Shown one piece after another: positions 21,862-31,202 of a stretch of DNA of 64,000 nucleotides. Every line of letters starts with the position of its first letter. The stretch's first letter is position 1. Location: NCBI GenBank assembly GCA_934047225.1, contig OW203987.1:275501-339500 (forward strand). Reading direction: 5' to 3'. Below the pieces are notes generated by a model that was not told where the DNA came from, ran no database searches, and saw nothing but the letters and a program-made list of their open reading frames with translations. The translations under genes were made by a program, and so were the position numbers. Source of the stretch: Ypsolopha sequella (taxonomy: Eukaryota > Arthropoda > Insecta > Lepidoptera > Ypsolophidae).

Positions 21862-22953
21862 ATAATGAATCAAATGGCGGTTTGTACAGGTATATATAAG
21901 TATGAAATATGGGAGTGTGTGTGTCATACACTACAATCTATAATGAATCAAATGGCGGTTTGTACAGGTATATATAAGTATGAAATATGGGAGTGTGTGT
22001 GTCATACACTACAATCTATAATGAATCAAATAGTGGTTTGTACAGGTATATATAAGTATGAAATATGGGAGTGTGTGTGTCATACACTACAATCTATAAT
22101 GAATCAAATGGCGGTTTGTACAGGTATATATAAGTATGAAATATGGGAGTGTGTGTGTCATACACTACAATCTATAATGAATCAAATAGTGGTTTGTACA
22201 GGTATATATAAGTATGAAATATGGGAGTGTGTGTGTCATACACTACAATCTATAATGAATCAAATGGCGGTTTGTATAGGTAAATATAAGTATGAAATAT
22301 GGGAGTGTGTGTGTCATACACTACAATTTATAATGAATCAAATGGCAGTTTGTACAGGTATATATAAGTATGAAATATGGGAGTGTGTGTGTCATACACT
22401 ACAATCTATAATGAATCAAATAGTGGTTTGTACAGGTATATATAAGTATGAAATATGGGAGTGTGTGTGTCATACACTACAATCTATAATGAATCAAATA
22501 GTGGTTTGTACAGGTATATATAAGTATGAAATATGGGAGTGTGTGTGTCATACACTACAATCTATAATGAATCAAATAGTGGTTTGTACAGGTATATATA
22601 AGTATGAAATATGGGAGTGTGTGTGTCATACACTACAATCTATAATGAATCAAATGGTGGTTTGTACAGGTATATATAAGTATGAAATATGGGAGTGTGT
22701 GTGTCATACACTACAATCTATAATGAATCAAATGGCGGTTTGTACAGGTATATATAAGTATGAAATATGGGAGTGTGTGTGTCATACACTACAATCTATA
22801 ATGAATCAAATGGTGGTTTGTACAGGTATATATAAGTATGAAATATGGGAGTGTGTGTGTCATACACTACAATCTATAATGAATCAAATGGCGGTTTGTA
22901 CAGGTATATATAAGTATGAAATATGGGAGTATGTGTGTCATACACTACAATCT
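21862..22953 (+). repeat. 78-bp minisatellite, 14 units
   Basis: Units run from ATGAATCAAATGGCGGTTTG through GGTATATATAAGTATGAAAT to CATACACTACAATCTATA. Two main variants alternate (ATGGCGG and ATAGTGG). 78 is a multiple of three, so the array gives a 363-codon open frame with a 26-residue repeat, judged an artefact. It lies in protease intron 2. Confidence 0.95.
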
Positions 22954-23027
22954 TGATAAAAACTGTTTCACAATATCACTATCACAGGAGTAATATAAAG
23001 TGCACAGACATTATGCTCTACATCACC

Positions 23028-23102
23028 AAAGGTTAACTGGTAGAGAATGATATTAGCATTAAGTTCACCTTTGTGCATTGTAAACTTATTTTGTGCAATA
23101 AA
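23028..23102 (+). mobile_element. LINE 3' UTR fragment
   Basis: Contains GGTTAACTGGTAGAGAATG and ATTAAGTTCACCTTTGTGCA, ending in TGTGCAATAAAGAATTT. This is the 3' end seen on many lepidopteran RTE-like LINEs. No coding sequence. Confidence 0.55.
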
Positions 23103-23104
23103 GA

Positions 23105-23250
23105 ATTTACATACATACCACCCATCACGTTGGGACGTAATTATCGTCGATGAAACGTGGGTGGACCGAGTGTGGATTGTGACTTGCATTTCACACTTCA
23201 CACTCGGGAATACCTCAGACACCCTCTCGGGGATTCATGTCGTGGCAATA
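23105..23250 (+). repeat. Dispersed repeat, copy 2
   Basis: CACCCATCACGTTGGGACG to TTCATGTCGTGGCAATATAT, matching 2319-2456 in the same orientation with moderate divergence. Confidence 0.6.
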
Positions 23251-23575
23251 TATTCTTCTTCTTATTCTTTTTCTTTATTGTACATAAAAAAAGATGATAT
23301 ATGTAAACTTTGAATGTATAACTTTTAGTACATCAGCGAGCTTATCTCTCTATGATATAAACTTTGAATGTATAACTTTTAGTACATCAGCGAGCTTATC
23401 TCTCTATGATATAAACTTTGAATGTATAACTTTTAGTACATCAGCGAGCTTATCTCTCTATGAGATTTAGTACATCAGCGAGCTTATCTCTCTATGAGAT
23501 TTAGTACATCAGCGAGCTTATCTCTCTATGAGATTTAGTACATCAGCGAGCTTATCTCTCTATGAGATTTTTCAT
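23241..23575 (-). repeat. LINE 3' tail expanded into short tandem repeats
   Basis: The inverted LINE tail (CTTTATTGTACA..) is followed by about three units of 59 bp and four units of 35 bp. Each ends AGTACATCAGCGAGCTTATCTCTCTATGA, the inverted AGAGATAAGCTCGC tail box. So the array grew from the LINE 3' end. Confidence 0.7.
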
Positions 23576-23789
23576 AGCAAACCGAATAAGTACGGGAGTG
23601 CTTATAATTATTTTTTTTGCCGGAATGGCGAGACGGGTTCTGGTGATTTTACTTATTTTCGAAAATGTATGGCTCTTGTTGTTTTCCTTACGTTTGATAG
23701 TTAATTTTACAAAATTCACAAAACCAGTTAAGACCAGACCGCAGAACCCGAGGTCCCTGTAGGTGTAGCGGGACGGGGGGGCTACTCAC

Positions 23790-23955
23790 GCGCACGAACA
23801 CACCCCGCTGGTGCAGCTCCTCGAGGTCCCGCACGCCGGCTGCGATGGGCTGCACGTGCCACGTCACGTCCTGCTGCGTCTCCACCAGCCCCACGTCGTT
23901 CCGCAGCTCCACCACGTCAAGCCCCTGCCCCTCGTCGCGCTGCACCGCCGTGAAC
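23790..23955 (-). CDS. Serine protease exon 2 (catalytic Asp)
   Basis: Encodes residues 125-179: FTAVQRDEGQ, LDVVELRNDVGLVET, VTWHVQPIAAG, and so on to RGVFVR. Asp144 in RNDVGLV takes the place of the catalytic Asp of the DIAL box. The first base completes the split Trp codon (TG from exon 1 plus G). The acceptor is GTGCCCGCAG and the donor is GTGAGT, a strong consensus. The GC content is far above the surrounding intron. Confidence 0.85.
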
Positions 23956-23978
23956 CTGCGGGCACGTCGCGCTCTCAC

Positions 23979-24084
23979 TCAATGTCACACCGCTACTGGC
24001 GCGTGACGCCCGTACAATGTCACACCGCTACTGGCGCGTGACGCCCGTACAATGTCACACCGCTACTGGCGCGTGACGCCCGTA
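23979..24084 (+). repeat. 35-bp tandem repeat, 3 units
   Basis: CAATGTCACACCGCTACTGG followed by CGCGTGACGCCCGTA, three times. The last base pairs of the run lie only about 25 bp from the exon-2 acceptor. Confidence 0.9.
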
Positions 24085-24088
24085 CCGG

Positions 24089-24363
24089 GGTGCTTACAAA
24101 CAGTTGCGCAGTATCAGTCATTTGTGTTTACAAACAGTTGCGCAGTATCAGTCATTTGTGTTTACAAACAGTTGCGCAGTATCAGTCATTTGTGTTTACA
24201 AACAGTTGCGCAGTATCAGTCATTTGTGTTTACAAACAGTTGCGCAGTATCAGTCATTTGTGTTTACAAACAGTTGCGCAGTATCAGTCATTTGTGTTTA
24301 CAAACAGTTGCGCAGTATCAGTCATTTGTGTTTACAAACAGTTGCGCAGTATCAGTCATTTGG
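24089..24363 (+). repeat. 34-bp minisatellite, 8 units
   Basis: TTTACAAACAGTTGCGCAGT followed by ATCAGTCATTTGTG. Units are identical. In protease intron 1. Confidence 0.95.
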
Positions 24364-24660
24364 CCGTTAACAACTCCCGAGGATTTTTGCGGAAGTCTCC
24401 CTAGAAAGACTAATCAAAGCCTCGCATGTTGTCAGCTCTCCCAGTTTATCTGCGAGCGCACGTCGATTATATATATACAATATCGAGTATAAAAAAAACC
24501 AATCAAGTACAAGTGCAAGTAGGACGCACACTGGAGGCTTCGTACCATTTAAATATGTTATTTAAATAATTTTACGCAGGAATTACAAACTTCTACAAAA
24601 TCTATCAAACAAAACTGTAAAATTAAGTTGGTCACGTATTTGGGTACGGAACCCTAAAGA

Positions 24661-25411
24661 AATTATGGTAAATAAGAATAATATAGAGGTAATAGTAATA
24701 TTAAAGCCACAAAAACAAGGTACTAAAATACCTGACATATAATTATGGTAAATAAGAATAATATAGAGGTAATAGTAATATTAACGCCACAAAAACAAGG
24801 TACTAAAATACCTGACATATAATTATGGTAAATAAGAATAATATAGAGGTAATAGTAATATTAACGCCACAAAAACAAGGTACTAAAATACCTGACATAT
24901 AATTATGGTAAATAAGAATAATATAGAGGTAATAGTAATATTAACGCCACAAAAACAAGGTACTAAAATACCTGACATATAATTATGGTAAATAAGAATA
25001 ATATAGAGGTAATAGTAATATTAACGCCACAAAAACAAGGTACTAAAATACCTGGCATATAATTATGGTAAATAAGAATAATATAGAGGTAATAGTAATA
25101 TTAACGCCACAAAAACAAGGTACTAAAATACCTGACATATAATTATGGTAAATAAGAATAATATAGAGGTAATAGTAATATTAACGCCACAAAAACAAGG
25201 TACTAAAATACCTGACATATAATTATGGTAAATAAGAATAATATAGAGGTAATAGTAATATTAACGCCACAAAAACAAGGTACTAAAATACCTGACATAT
25301 AATTATGGTAAATAAGAATAATATAGAGGTAATAGTAATATTAACGCCACAAAAACAAGGTACTAAAATACCTGACATATAATACCTGACATATAATACC
25401 TGACATATAAC
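24661..25411 (+). repeat. 80-bp minisatellite, 9 units
   Basis: Units from AATTATGGTAAATAAGAATA to TACTAAAATACCTGACATAT, differing at one or two bases. The array ends in three short ATACCTGACATATA repeats. In protease intron 1. The sequence just before (TACGGAACCCTAAAG, 24644) is a common lepidopteran dispersed-repeat phrase. Confidence 0.95.
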
Positions 25412-25456
25412 TCTGCACCTTCTAGTACTTATAATACTTTTTCTCAAACTTTTAAT

Positions 25457-25832
25457 ATTTGTTGTTTTGCTATTTGTTGTTTTACTATTTGTTGTTTTAC
25501 TATTTGTTGTTTTACTATTTGTTGTTTTACTATTTGTTGTTTTACTATTTGTTGTTTTACTATTTGTTGTTTTACTATTTGTTGTTTTACTATTTGTTGT
25601 TTTACTATTTGTTGTTTTACTATTTGTTGTTTTACTATTTGTTGTTTTACTATTTGTTGTTTTACTATTTGTTGTTTTACTATTTGTTGTTTTACTATTT
25701 GTTGTTTTACTATTTGTTGTTTTACTATTTGTTGTTTTACTATTTGTTGTTTTACTATTTGTTGTTTTACTATTTGTTGTTTTACTATTTGTTGTTTTAC
25801 TATTTGTTGTTTTACTATTTGTTGTTTTACAA
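25457..25832 (+). repeat. 15-bp minisatellite, about 25 units
   Basis: TTGTTGTTTTACTAT repeated with almost no variation. Because 15 is divisible by three, it creates open frames on both strands; these are artefacts. It lies in protease intron 1, near the exon-1 donor. Confidence 0.95.
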
Positions 25833-26000
25833 ATTGCCAAATGACCTGACCTTCGAAACTTGTTTGCATTACCTTTTTGGAGAAAAAACTGGAATAAATG
25901 ATGTTGAAAAATGCTATTTTTTCGAAGTTTTTTGTATGTATGAATGTCATGAAGGATGCCGTTGATGAATAAACAAGTAGAGCAAAGAGATCAACTTTAC

Positions 26001-26371
26001 CAAGTAAAACGCAATACTAACTGCTTGTGCCGAAATAGATTCTTGGCGGCGACCTGGTAGTCAGAGGCGGGCGAGTGCGCCACGTAGTGCACGTTGGGTG
26101 TGACGCAGTGCGCCGCGGTGAGCATGAAGCGCATGGTCACGGTAGAGCACGAGCAGCGCACGGCGAGCCTGCCGTCCAGCAGCACGCACGCCGCCGGCCA
26201 CTTCTCGGTGAGCACCGGAGTGCCGCCGAACATGCGTCGCGCCTCAGGGCTCATCGAGTAGCGCAGCGAGCGGTAGAACCAGACGGGCTTGCCGAGCGAC
26301 AAGTTCGTGCGCACGCCCGCACCGGCCACGAGCGCCAGGCACGCAGCCACGGCACCCAGCCACATCAGCAT
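26001..26371 (-). CDS. Serine protease exon 1 (signal peptide, catalytic His)
   Basis: Encodes residues 1-123 and two bases of Trp124. The start chosen is the first ATG of MLMWLGAVAACLALVAG, a good signal peptide; an in-frame ATG follows at residue 3. EARR then MFGG (46-50) sits where zymogens are cleaved, in place of IVGG, so activation there is uncertain. TAAHC with His88 is the catalytic His box. The exon runs on through VAAKNLFRHKQLVLRFT to the donor GTAAAG. With the later exons it makes a 320-residue secreted S1 protease of ordinary length. Its substrate is unknown. Confidence 0.85.
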
Positions 26372-26449
26372 TCTCTGTCCGTGACACTGACATTGATAAC
26401 ACGACGATAGTGATCCTGTACCTCGGAACAACCAAATGTCTATGCTTAG

Positions 26450-26472
26450 ACTGACAAAGGAACTTTTTTATA
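26450..26472 (-). promoter_or_regulatory. Candidate core promoter of the serine protease
   Basis: On the minus strand TATAAAAAA (26472-26464) is followed by TCAGT (26454-26450), the arthropod initiator. The spacing, about 20 nt, is shorter than the usual 25-30, so only one of the two may count. The ATG lies about 80 nt downstream. Confidence 0.35.
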
Positions 26473-26784
26473 TTTTCTGTGGCTCTCTGATGATAGTTCT
26501 GCAAGTAGGTTGTATTAGTCTTTAAAGAATGACAATACAGCATTCTACAAAATATAATGTAGTTATTTCCATATTCGATCGTTCGTTATCGAACACATTA
26601 CAGTAGAAAAAATAACTTTAGATAAATGGATCTGTATATATACGACTATTTGAGGTGGATACTTCTTCGTTCGCATTTCGTATAAGAGGGCATGTTCAGT
26701 GATGTTCAGAACATATACCGTCAAATATATATATATATATATGTAATAGCTATATATATATATGTGTTCAAACATAGAAATTTA

Positions 26785-26905
26785 TTTCTGTCATAGTTTA
26801 AATATCTGCCCCAGCAGGGAATCGAAACCGGGACCCCACTGAATCGGATTCTGATTTGCCATCATGGACGAATAAACCAGTTTGCCATTAATAGGATGTA
26901 TTAAA
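26785..26905 (-). mobile_element. tRNA-derived SINE fragment
   Basis: On the minus strand GGTCCCGGTTTCGATTCCC resembles the pol III B box (GGTTCGATTCC). It is followed by TGCTGGGGCAGATATTTAAACT, as in lepidopteran tRNA-type SINEs. The A box was not confirmed. Confidence 0.45.
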
Positions 26906-26909
26906 AAAT

Positions 26910-28920
26910 GGAACAGATATCCGTTCATACAGGATGTTTTAACGAAGTGATTATTTTATATTTTGTTTAATTGCAATGTAACATTACACTGTTTTGTTTC
27001 TTTATTAAAAACTGATTTATTATTCCTAAATATAAGCCCAATGCATCTGTTACGCAACGGATGGAGGGGCGGGGGGGGTACCAGCCAAGCGTTACGGTAC
27101 TGTAACGTGGGGGGGGGGGGGGGACGAAATTTTCAGAATTTTACGTTACGTAATTTGTGAACGACCCCTTGCCAGGTGTCTGGCTTTAGCCGGACATGGC
27201 TATCTTTTCACAGTTGTGTCCAGCCAAAATCGGCCAAATATATACAAGTCCGGCCTGTCCGGCTTTGTTAGGCTTTTGGTTAATTATTATTAAAATAAAC
27301 AATAACAGTTAATCTTCTTAAATGAAATTAAGAATAATAACTGTAATTAGTTTAGTTAGTTTTAATAGTAGTTTATGCTAATAGGGCGAAAAGGAATAAA
27401 TTTACGCTCGTGTTTTAAACGTAACCGAGTAATTTATTGCTCTTACGCCCGTGTATCATACTACGTTTTTCAATGCATAGTGTGAGGAAATAAAACAAAT
27501 ATAATCTTGTGAACTTTAATTTTTTTTATGATTGGCTCAAAAGGACTGTATCCAGAGCCGTTAAACAGTGGAAAAAAAAAGTATAACATTTATGGTACAC
27601 AGGAAAGGTTGCAGGTTAGCCAACCATTGTAACTAAATTTAAAAAATAATAATAAAACCCTAGGGCAAAATAATCGACTTTCTGTTCGGTTTTGATGCAT
27701 AAAAAGGGGGCCTTTACGAGCACTTGCATTGAAAAAGAATAAGTATGAAGATGTTAGCTATTTAGTTATAAGTATAATGAAGTTATTGGCATTTTTGCCA
27801 AAGAATCGTTTAAGGCGATACCAAAGAATCGTTTAAGGCGATACCAAAAAAAGGGGGTTTTTCGAATCCATTTACCCCACTATAACGTCATCTACGTATT
27901 TAATTTTTGGTTAAATGTTTAAAGTATTTATATTAAAGTATAATAAATTATGCAATATGGGTATCAAATTGTACGGAGGTACCTATTAAAATCAGCTATA
28001 TTTAATTGCTCCTATTTCGAGAAATCCATAAAAAATGTACGTCCCCCCTCCTTATCTCCAAAACTGGTGGACTGAAAAATATTAAAAAAATCATGGTAAT
28101 ATGTGTTTACGTAAAGATTACAGGAAAAATAAAGCGGTTGAGAAATTCACAAAAACAATGACAAAATTAAATTTTTCATCCACAATACGGAATCCTAGGT
28201 ACGCGAGCCTGACTCGCACTTGGCCGGTTTTTTCCTCTACATATGCTATAAGATCTATTTGTGAACGGAATTTCAAATTTCTAAGAAAGCTGGAAGTGCC
28301 TCATAGCCTTCCATGGTAAGTCAATTTGCAAATTGACTGCGTAAAGGGCTAATGTTTGTGTACTAAAGTTTTATATGTTACATACTTCTAACCAAAGTTT
28401 CTTATTTTCTTTTAACACTCATTTGTGACGTCTATTAGGCCTTTTACCTTAGAAATTATTATTTGCTATGTAGAAATGACGATTACTTTTTTCCGTCATT
28501 CGATTTAAATGAAATAAAGCCTATATTCTGCTCCAAATTAAGCCCCGTCCACCTGTGAAAATTAGATCAAAATCCGTCTAGTAGTTTCGGAGATGTGCGT
28601 GAAGAAACAAACAGACAGATAGACAGAAAATAATTCTAATAATCACTAATTTGTGATCTATTACTTTTATTTAGTCACCCCCTTTATATTTTTATTATTT
28701 TCTCCAATTTACAGACACAGCGGGTTCTACTGTTTTATTATATGTATTGATATTGATTCATTGATTGATTATAAGATGAAAGTCTTGAAAATATACAAAG
28801 ATACTCCGCAAAATAGAAATACGAATATGAAGACCTTTATTTTATTTTCCATTTTCTTTACTATATCTATTACACTACACTGCCAAACTGCTTCACCACG
28901 TACCGCTTGTTGAGCTGATT
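26910..28920. other. Intergenic stretch with dispersed-repeat pieces
   Basis: Between the protease and receptor genes. It contains G-tracts (27066-27075, 27108-27123) beside GTAACG repeats. A 23-bp duplication of AAAGAATCGTTTAAGGCGATACC lies near 27800-27847. A repeat phrase ends GGAATCCTAGGTACGCGAG...CTTGGCCGGTTTTTT (28186-28232). The phrase TAGTTTCGGAGATGTGCGTGAAGAAACA is at 28585 (a relative is at 45777-45805). No convincing gene. Confidence 0.5.
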
Positions 28921-28935
28921 GTCCCTTGTCCTCAG
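28921..28935 (+). other. Candidate 3' splice site before the receptor coding exon
   Basis: GTCCCTTGTCCTCAG, pyrimidine-rich and ending AG, 69 nt before the ATG. It suggests a 5'-UTR intron. A weaker AG (GTCCAG) lies at 28983. Confidence 0.4.
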
Positions 28936-29004
28936 GTATGCGGTGGTGCGGGCTGAGCGCACGGTAACGGCTATTGCGTCCAGGTGTCGCTGCGTGGCGG
29001 CAGC

Positions 29005-30246
29005 ATGAATGCATCGCAGCCGCTGGAGTGCCCAGCGGACCTGGACGTGGGTGCCAGCGAGCGCCTGCTGCGCTTCTTGCTGCACGGCGTGCTGCTAAAC
29101 GCACTGGGTGGTGCCGGGCTGCTCGGCAATGCGCTGGCGGTGCTAGTGCTGTCACGCCCACAGATGCGCTCCTCCGTCAACTGTCTCCTCGTGGGGCTGG
29201 CGGCCGCGGACACCGTGCTCATCCTCACCTCGGTGCTGCTGTTCGGTCTGTCGGCCGTGTACCCGTATACGGGCCGCATGCGGCACTACTACTTCCACGT
29301 GTGTCCGCTTCTCACGCCCGTTGCGTTCCCACTGGCATTGGTGGCGCAGACCATGTCGGTCTACCTCACGCTGATCGTGACGGTGGAGCGCTGGGTGGCG
29401 GTCTGCCATCCATTCCGCGCCAAGGCATTGTGCACGTCGGCGCGCGCGCGCTGGTACGTGCTCGGCACGCTACTGTTCTCGCTCGCGTACAATGCACCTA
29501 AGTTCCTGGAGGTGGACGTGGTGCGGCTGGACGGAGTCGACGGAGACTACGTGTACTGCGTCACAGCGACCGAGTTCCGCACGCCGCTGTACGTCACCGT
29601 CTACATCCACTGGCTCTACCTGATCGTGATGTACATCGTCCCGTTCTCGGCGCTGGCAGTGTTGAACGCATGCATAGTGCGGCAAGTGCGGCGCGCGCAG
29701 GCTGAGCGTGCGCGTCTGTCGCGTGTGCAGCGGCGGGAGATTGGGCTGGCGACGATGCTGCTGGTGGTGGTGCTCGTGTTCTTCCTTTGCAATCTGCTGC
29801 CGCTGTTCACTAACGCGTTCGAAGTGTTCCTCGGTGACGAGTTCGAGAACCTCGACCCGCTGGTGAAGACCAGCAACCTGCTCGTCATGATCAACAGCAG
29901 CGTCAATTTTGTCATCTACGTCATATTCGGCGAGAAGTTCAAACGCGTGTTCCTGAAGATGTTCTGCGCGGGTCGAGTGTGGGGTCGCACGCGGGACTCT
30001 CCGGACCACACGCGTGACGACTCGTTTGCATCCTGCAACGAGCGGCTATCGTTGCGACTCGTGCGCAACGGCACACTGCGGCGCTCGGGCACGGGAGGAA
30101 CGGTGCGGGGTGGGCGGGGGCGGGCCCCACGCTCGGTGTACTACCCGGGGGGCGGGGAACTGACCTCTCTCACCTCCACTACCACAGGCGAGCCTCCCCC
30201 TGCTGCCGCGCGGTGGAATGGGCACGCTAGACCCGAGCTCTTCTAA
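29005..30246 (+). CDS. FMRFaR: G protein-coupled receptor, FMRFamide-receptor type
   Basis: A 413-residue class A GPCR, coding in a single exon. The start is ATG at 29005 (MNASQP, with a glycosylation sequon). The frame is open upstream to a GTG at 28984, but that is not a eukaryotic start. Seven membrane segments can be seen. TM1 has GNALAVLVLSR, TM2 LLVGLAAADT, and ICL2 carries ERWVAVCHP in place of DRY. TM6 is FFLCNLLPL, TM7 NSSVNFVIYVIFGEKFKR. SRPQMRSS, LLFGL..VYPYTG and KREIGLATMLL-like blocks (RREIGLATMLL here) match insect FMRFamide receptors, which bind FMRFamide-like neuropeptides at the plasma membrane. The C-terminal tail is long and Gly/Arg-rich. The exon is very GC-rich, unlike its flanks. 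A BEL element begins 391 nt after the stop, in antisense. Confidence 0.9.
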   Translation: MNASQPLECPADLDVGASERLLRFLLHGVLLNALGGAGLLGNALAVLVLSRPQMRSSVNCLLVGLAAADTVLILTSVLLFGLSAVYPYTGRMRHYYFHVCPLLTPVAFPLALVAQTMSVYLTLIVTVERWVAVCHPFRAKALCTSARARWYVLGTLLFSLAYNAPKFLEVDVVRLDGVDGDYVYCVTATEFRTPLYVTVYIHWLYLIVMYIVPFSALAVLNACIVRQVRRAQAERARLSRVQRREIGLATMLLVVVLVFFLCNLLPLFTNAFEVFLGDEFENLDPLVKTSNLLVMINSSVNFVIYVIFGEKFKRVFLKMFCAGRVWGRTRDSPDHTRDDSFASCNERLSLRLVRNGTLRRSGTGGTVRGGRGRAPRSVYYPGGGELTSLTSTTTGEPPPAAARWNGHARPELF

Positions 30247-30637
30247 CGAGCCCGCGCGCCGGAACGGCTACATAAGACCCGAGCACCGAGCTTGGCGTGC
30301 CGGAATGAGCACTCTAAACCCGAGGACTTCTAACGAGTCCGCGTTCCGAACGGGCACATTTGCACCGAGCACTGATGAGCCGTGCATTGGAGTCATGAAT
30401 CTTTGACGACCAAATTTGATCGAATTTACGGAACGCTTAGCGTTGTAAGTGTGTTTTCAAAACGTTAAATTAATGAATCTGCCAAATACGTTTACAGGAA
30501 CTAAACAGTATTTTTCTAGTCCCACTCTACATATATATATACTAAAGCTATCAAGAAGAACCAAAAACAGTATTTTTTCACGACTACCTTAACCAAATAT
30601 TATGTTTTTGTTTGTGAAGTTGGGAAAACACAATCAT
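30247..30637 (+). other. Downstream flank / possible 3' UTR of the receptor
   Basis: No AATAAA between the stop and the BEL element at 30638. The first canonical signal in the receptor direction beyond the element is at 37730-37735. So the BEL insertion may lie inside the 3' UTR, or a non-canonical signal is used. Partial repeats of CCCGAG.AC.TCTAACGAG occur near 30230-30330. Confidence 0.4.
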
Positions 30638-31102
30638 TGAGCACGCGATATGACGGCAGTGCTTTGTATCACCATAGGTTTTAAAAATAGCGGGAAGTGA
30701 AGAGAAATAATTACGAAGATGAAAGATCTGACCTTGGGAAGGAGCTGCATGCACCACAAACCACGCTTCGCCTGAGCCACCAAGTCTCTGGTGTTCTCCA
30801 AGATGGTTTTCTTCTTCCTCTTCGTGCCTGGTTGCGCTCTTCTCGGCTAATCTTCTTCGTAATAGTAATAGATGAAAATGAGGCGCACAGCGGGTGCGAT
30901 CTCAAAATGGCGGGCGGTAGGGTCGAGGTAGGACCTAGTCGAATGACAATCAGCGTATACCTCCGGCGTGAAAGGCTTCTGATTGACGACTGATTGATTT
31001 GCGTCCAAAACTAAGCGGGTGGAGATGCAGCGAAAATGACAGTTGCAAATATTAATTCACAACTACCTCGCAGTATGAGAGCCACAAGAAGTGGCGCGAA
31101 CA
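30638..31102 (-). repeat. 3' LTR of the BEL element
   Basis: 465 bp, TGAGCACGCG at the plus-strand start, GCGCGAACA at the end. The 5-bp ATCAT lies just outside. A purine-rich tract (GCCGGGGGCAAA on the minus strand, 31114-31103) directly precedes it, as a polypurine tract should. Confidence 0.95.
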
Positions 31103-31202
31103 TTTGCCCCCGGCGTTAAAACCATTGGTTTTAAAATAAGAATAGAAAAGTAAAAATAAGACAGAGAATAACGAAATTTTGAAGCGGGGGCAAAGAAAGG
31201 AG

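Larger units (their letters stand above)
1952..26371 (-). other. Serine protease gene model, four exons over 24.4 kb
   Basis: Exons at 26371-26001, 23955-23790, 8598-8404 and 2182-1952 join in phases 2, 0 and 0 to a 320-residue protein ending at a stop. All donors begin GT and all acceptors end AG. The catalytic His, Asp and Ser fall in three different exons in the order expected for family S1, which is why the scattered fragments are treated as one gene. Intron 1 (23956-26000) holds four minisatellites. Intron 2 (8599-23789) holds the Penelope-like composite, LINE relics and three arrays. Intron 3 (2183-8403) holds a 60-bp array, two foldbacks and the 30-bp splice-site array. All four exons are GC-rich against AT-rich introns. 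Confidence 0.85.

Noticed and set aside
21865..22956. 363-codon open frame with a 26-residue repeat
   Set aside because: Pure consequence of a 78-bp minisatellite inside an intron; no start context, no domain, no codon bias.
25283..25965. Four long Thr/Asn/Lys- or Leu/Tyr/Phe-rich frames
   Set aside because: 15-bp minisatellite artefacts.
26815..26845. Functional tRNA gene
   Set aside because: Only a B-box-like stretch is present, with no cloverleaf; a SINE fragment fits better.
28984..29004. Upstream in-frame GTG start for the receptor
   Set aside because: GTG is not a normal eukaryotic start; ATG at 29005 has a fair context and lies after a likely 3' splice site.
28769..30130. Several antisense frames of 60-180 codons over the receptor
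   Set aside because: Shadows of a GC-rich coding exon.
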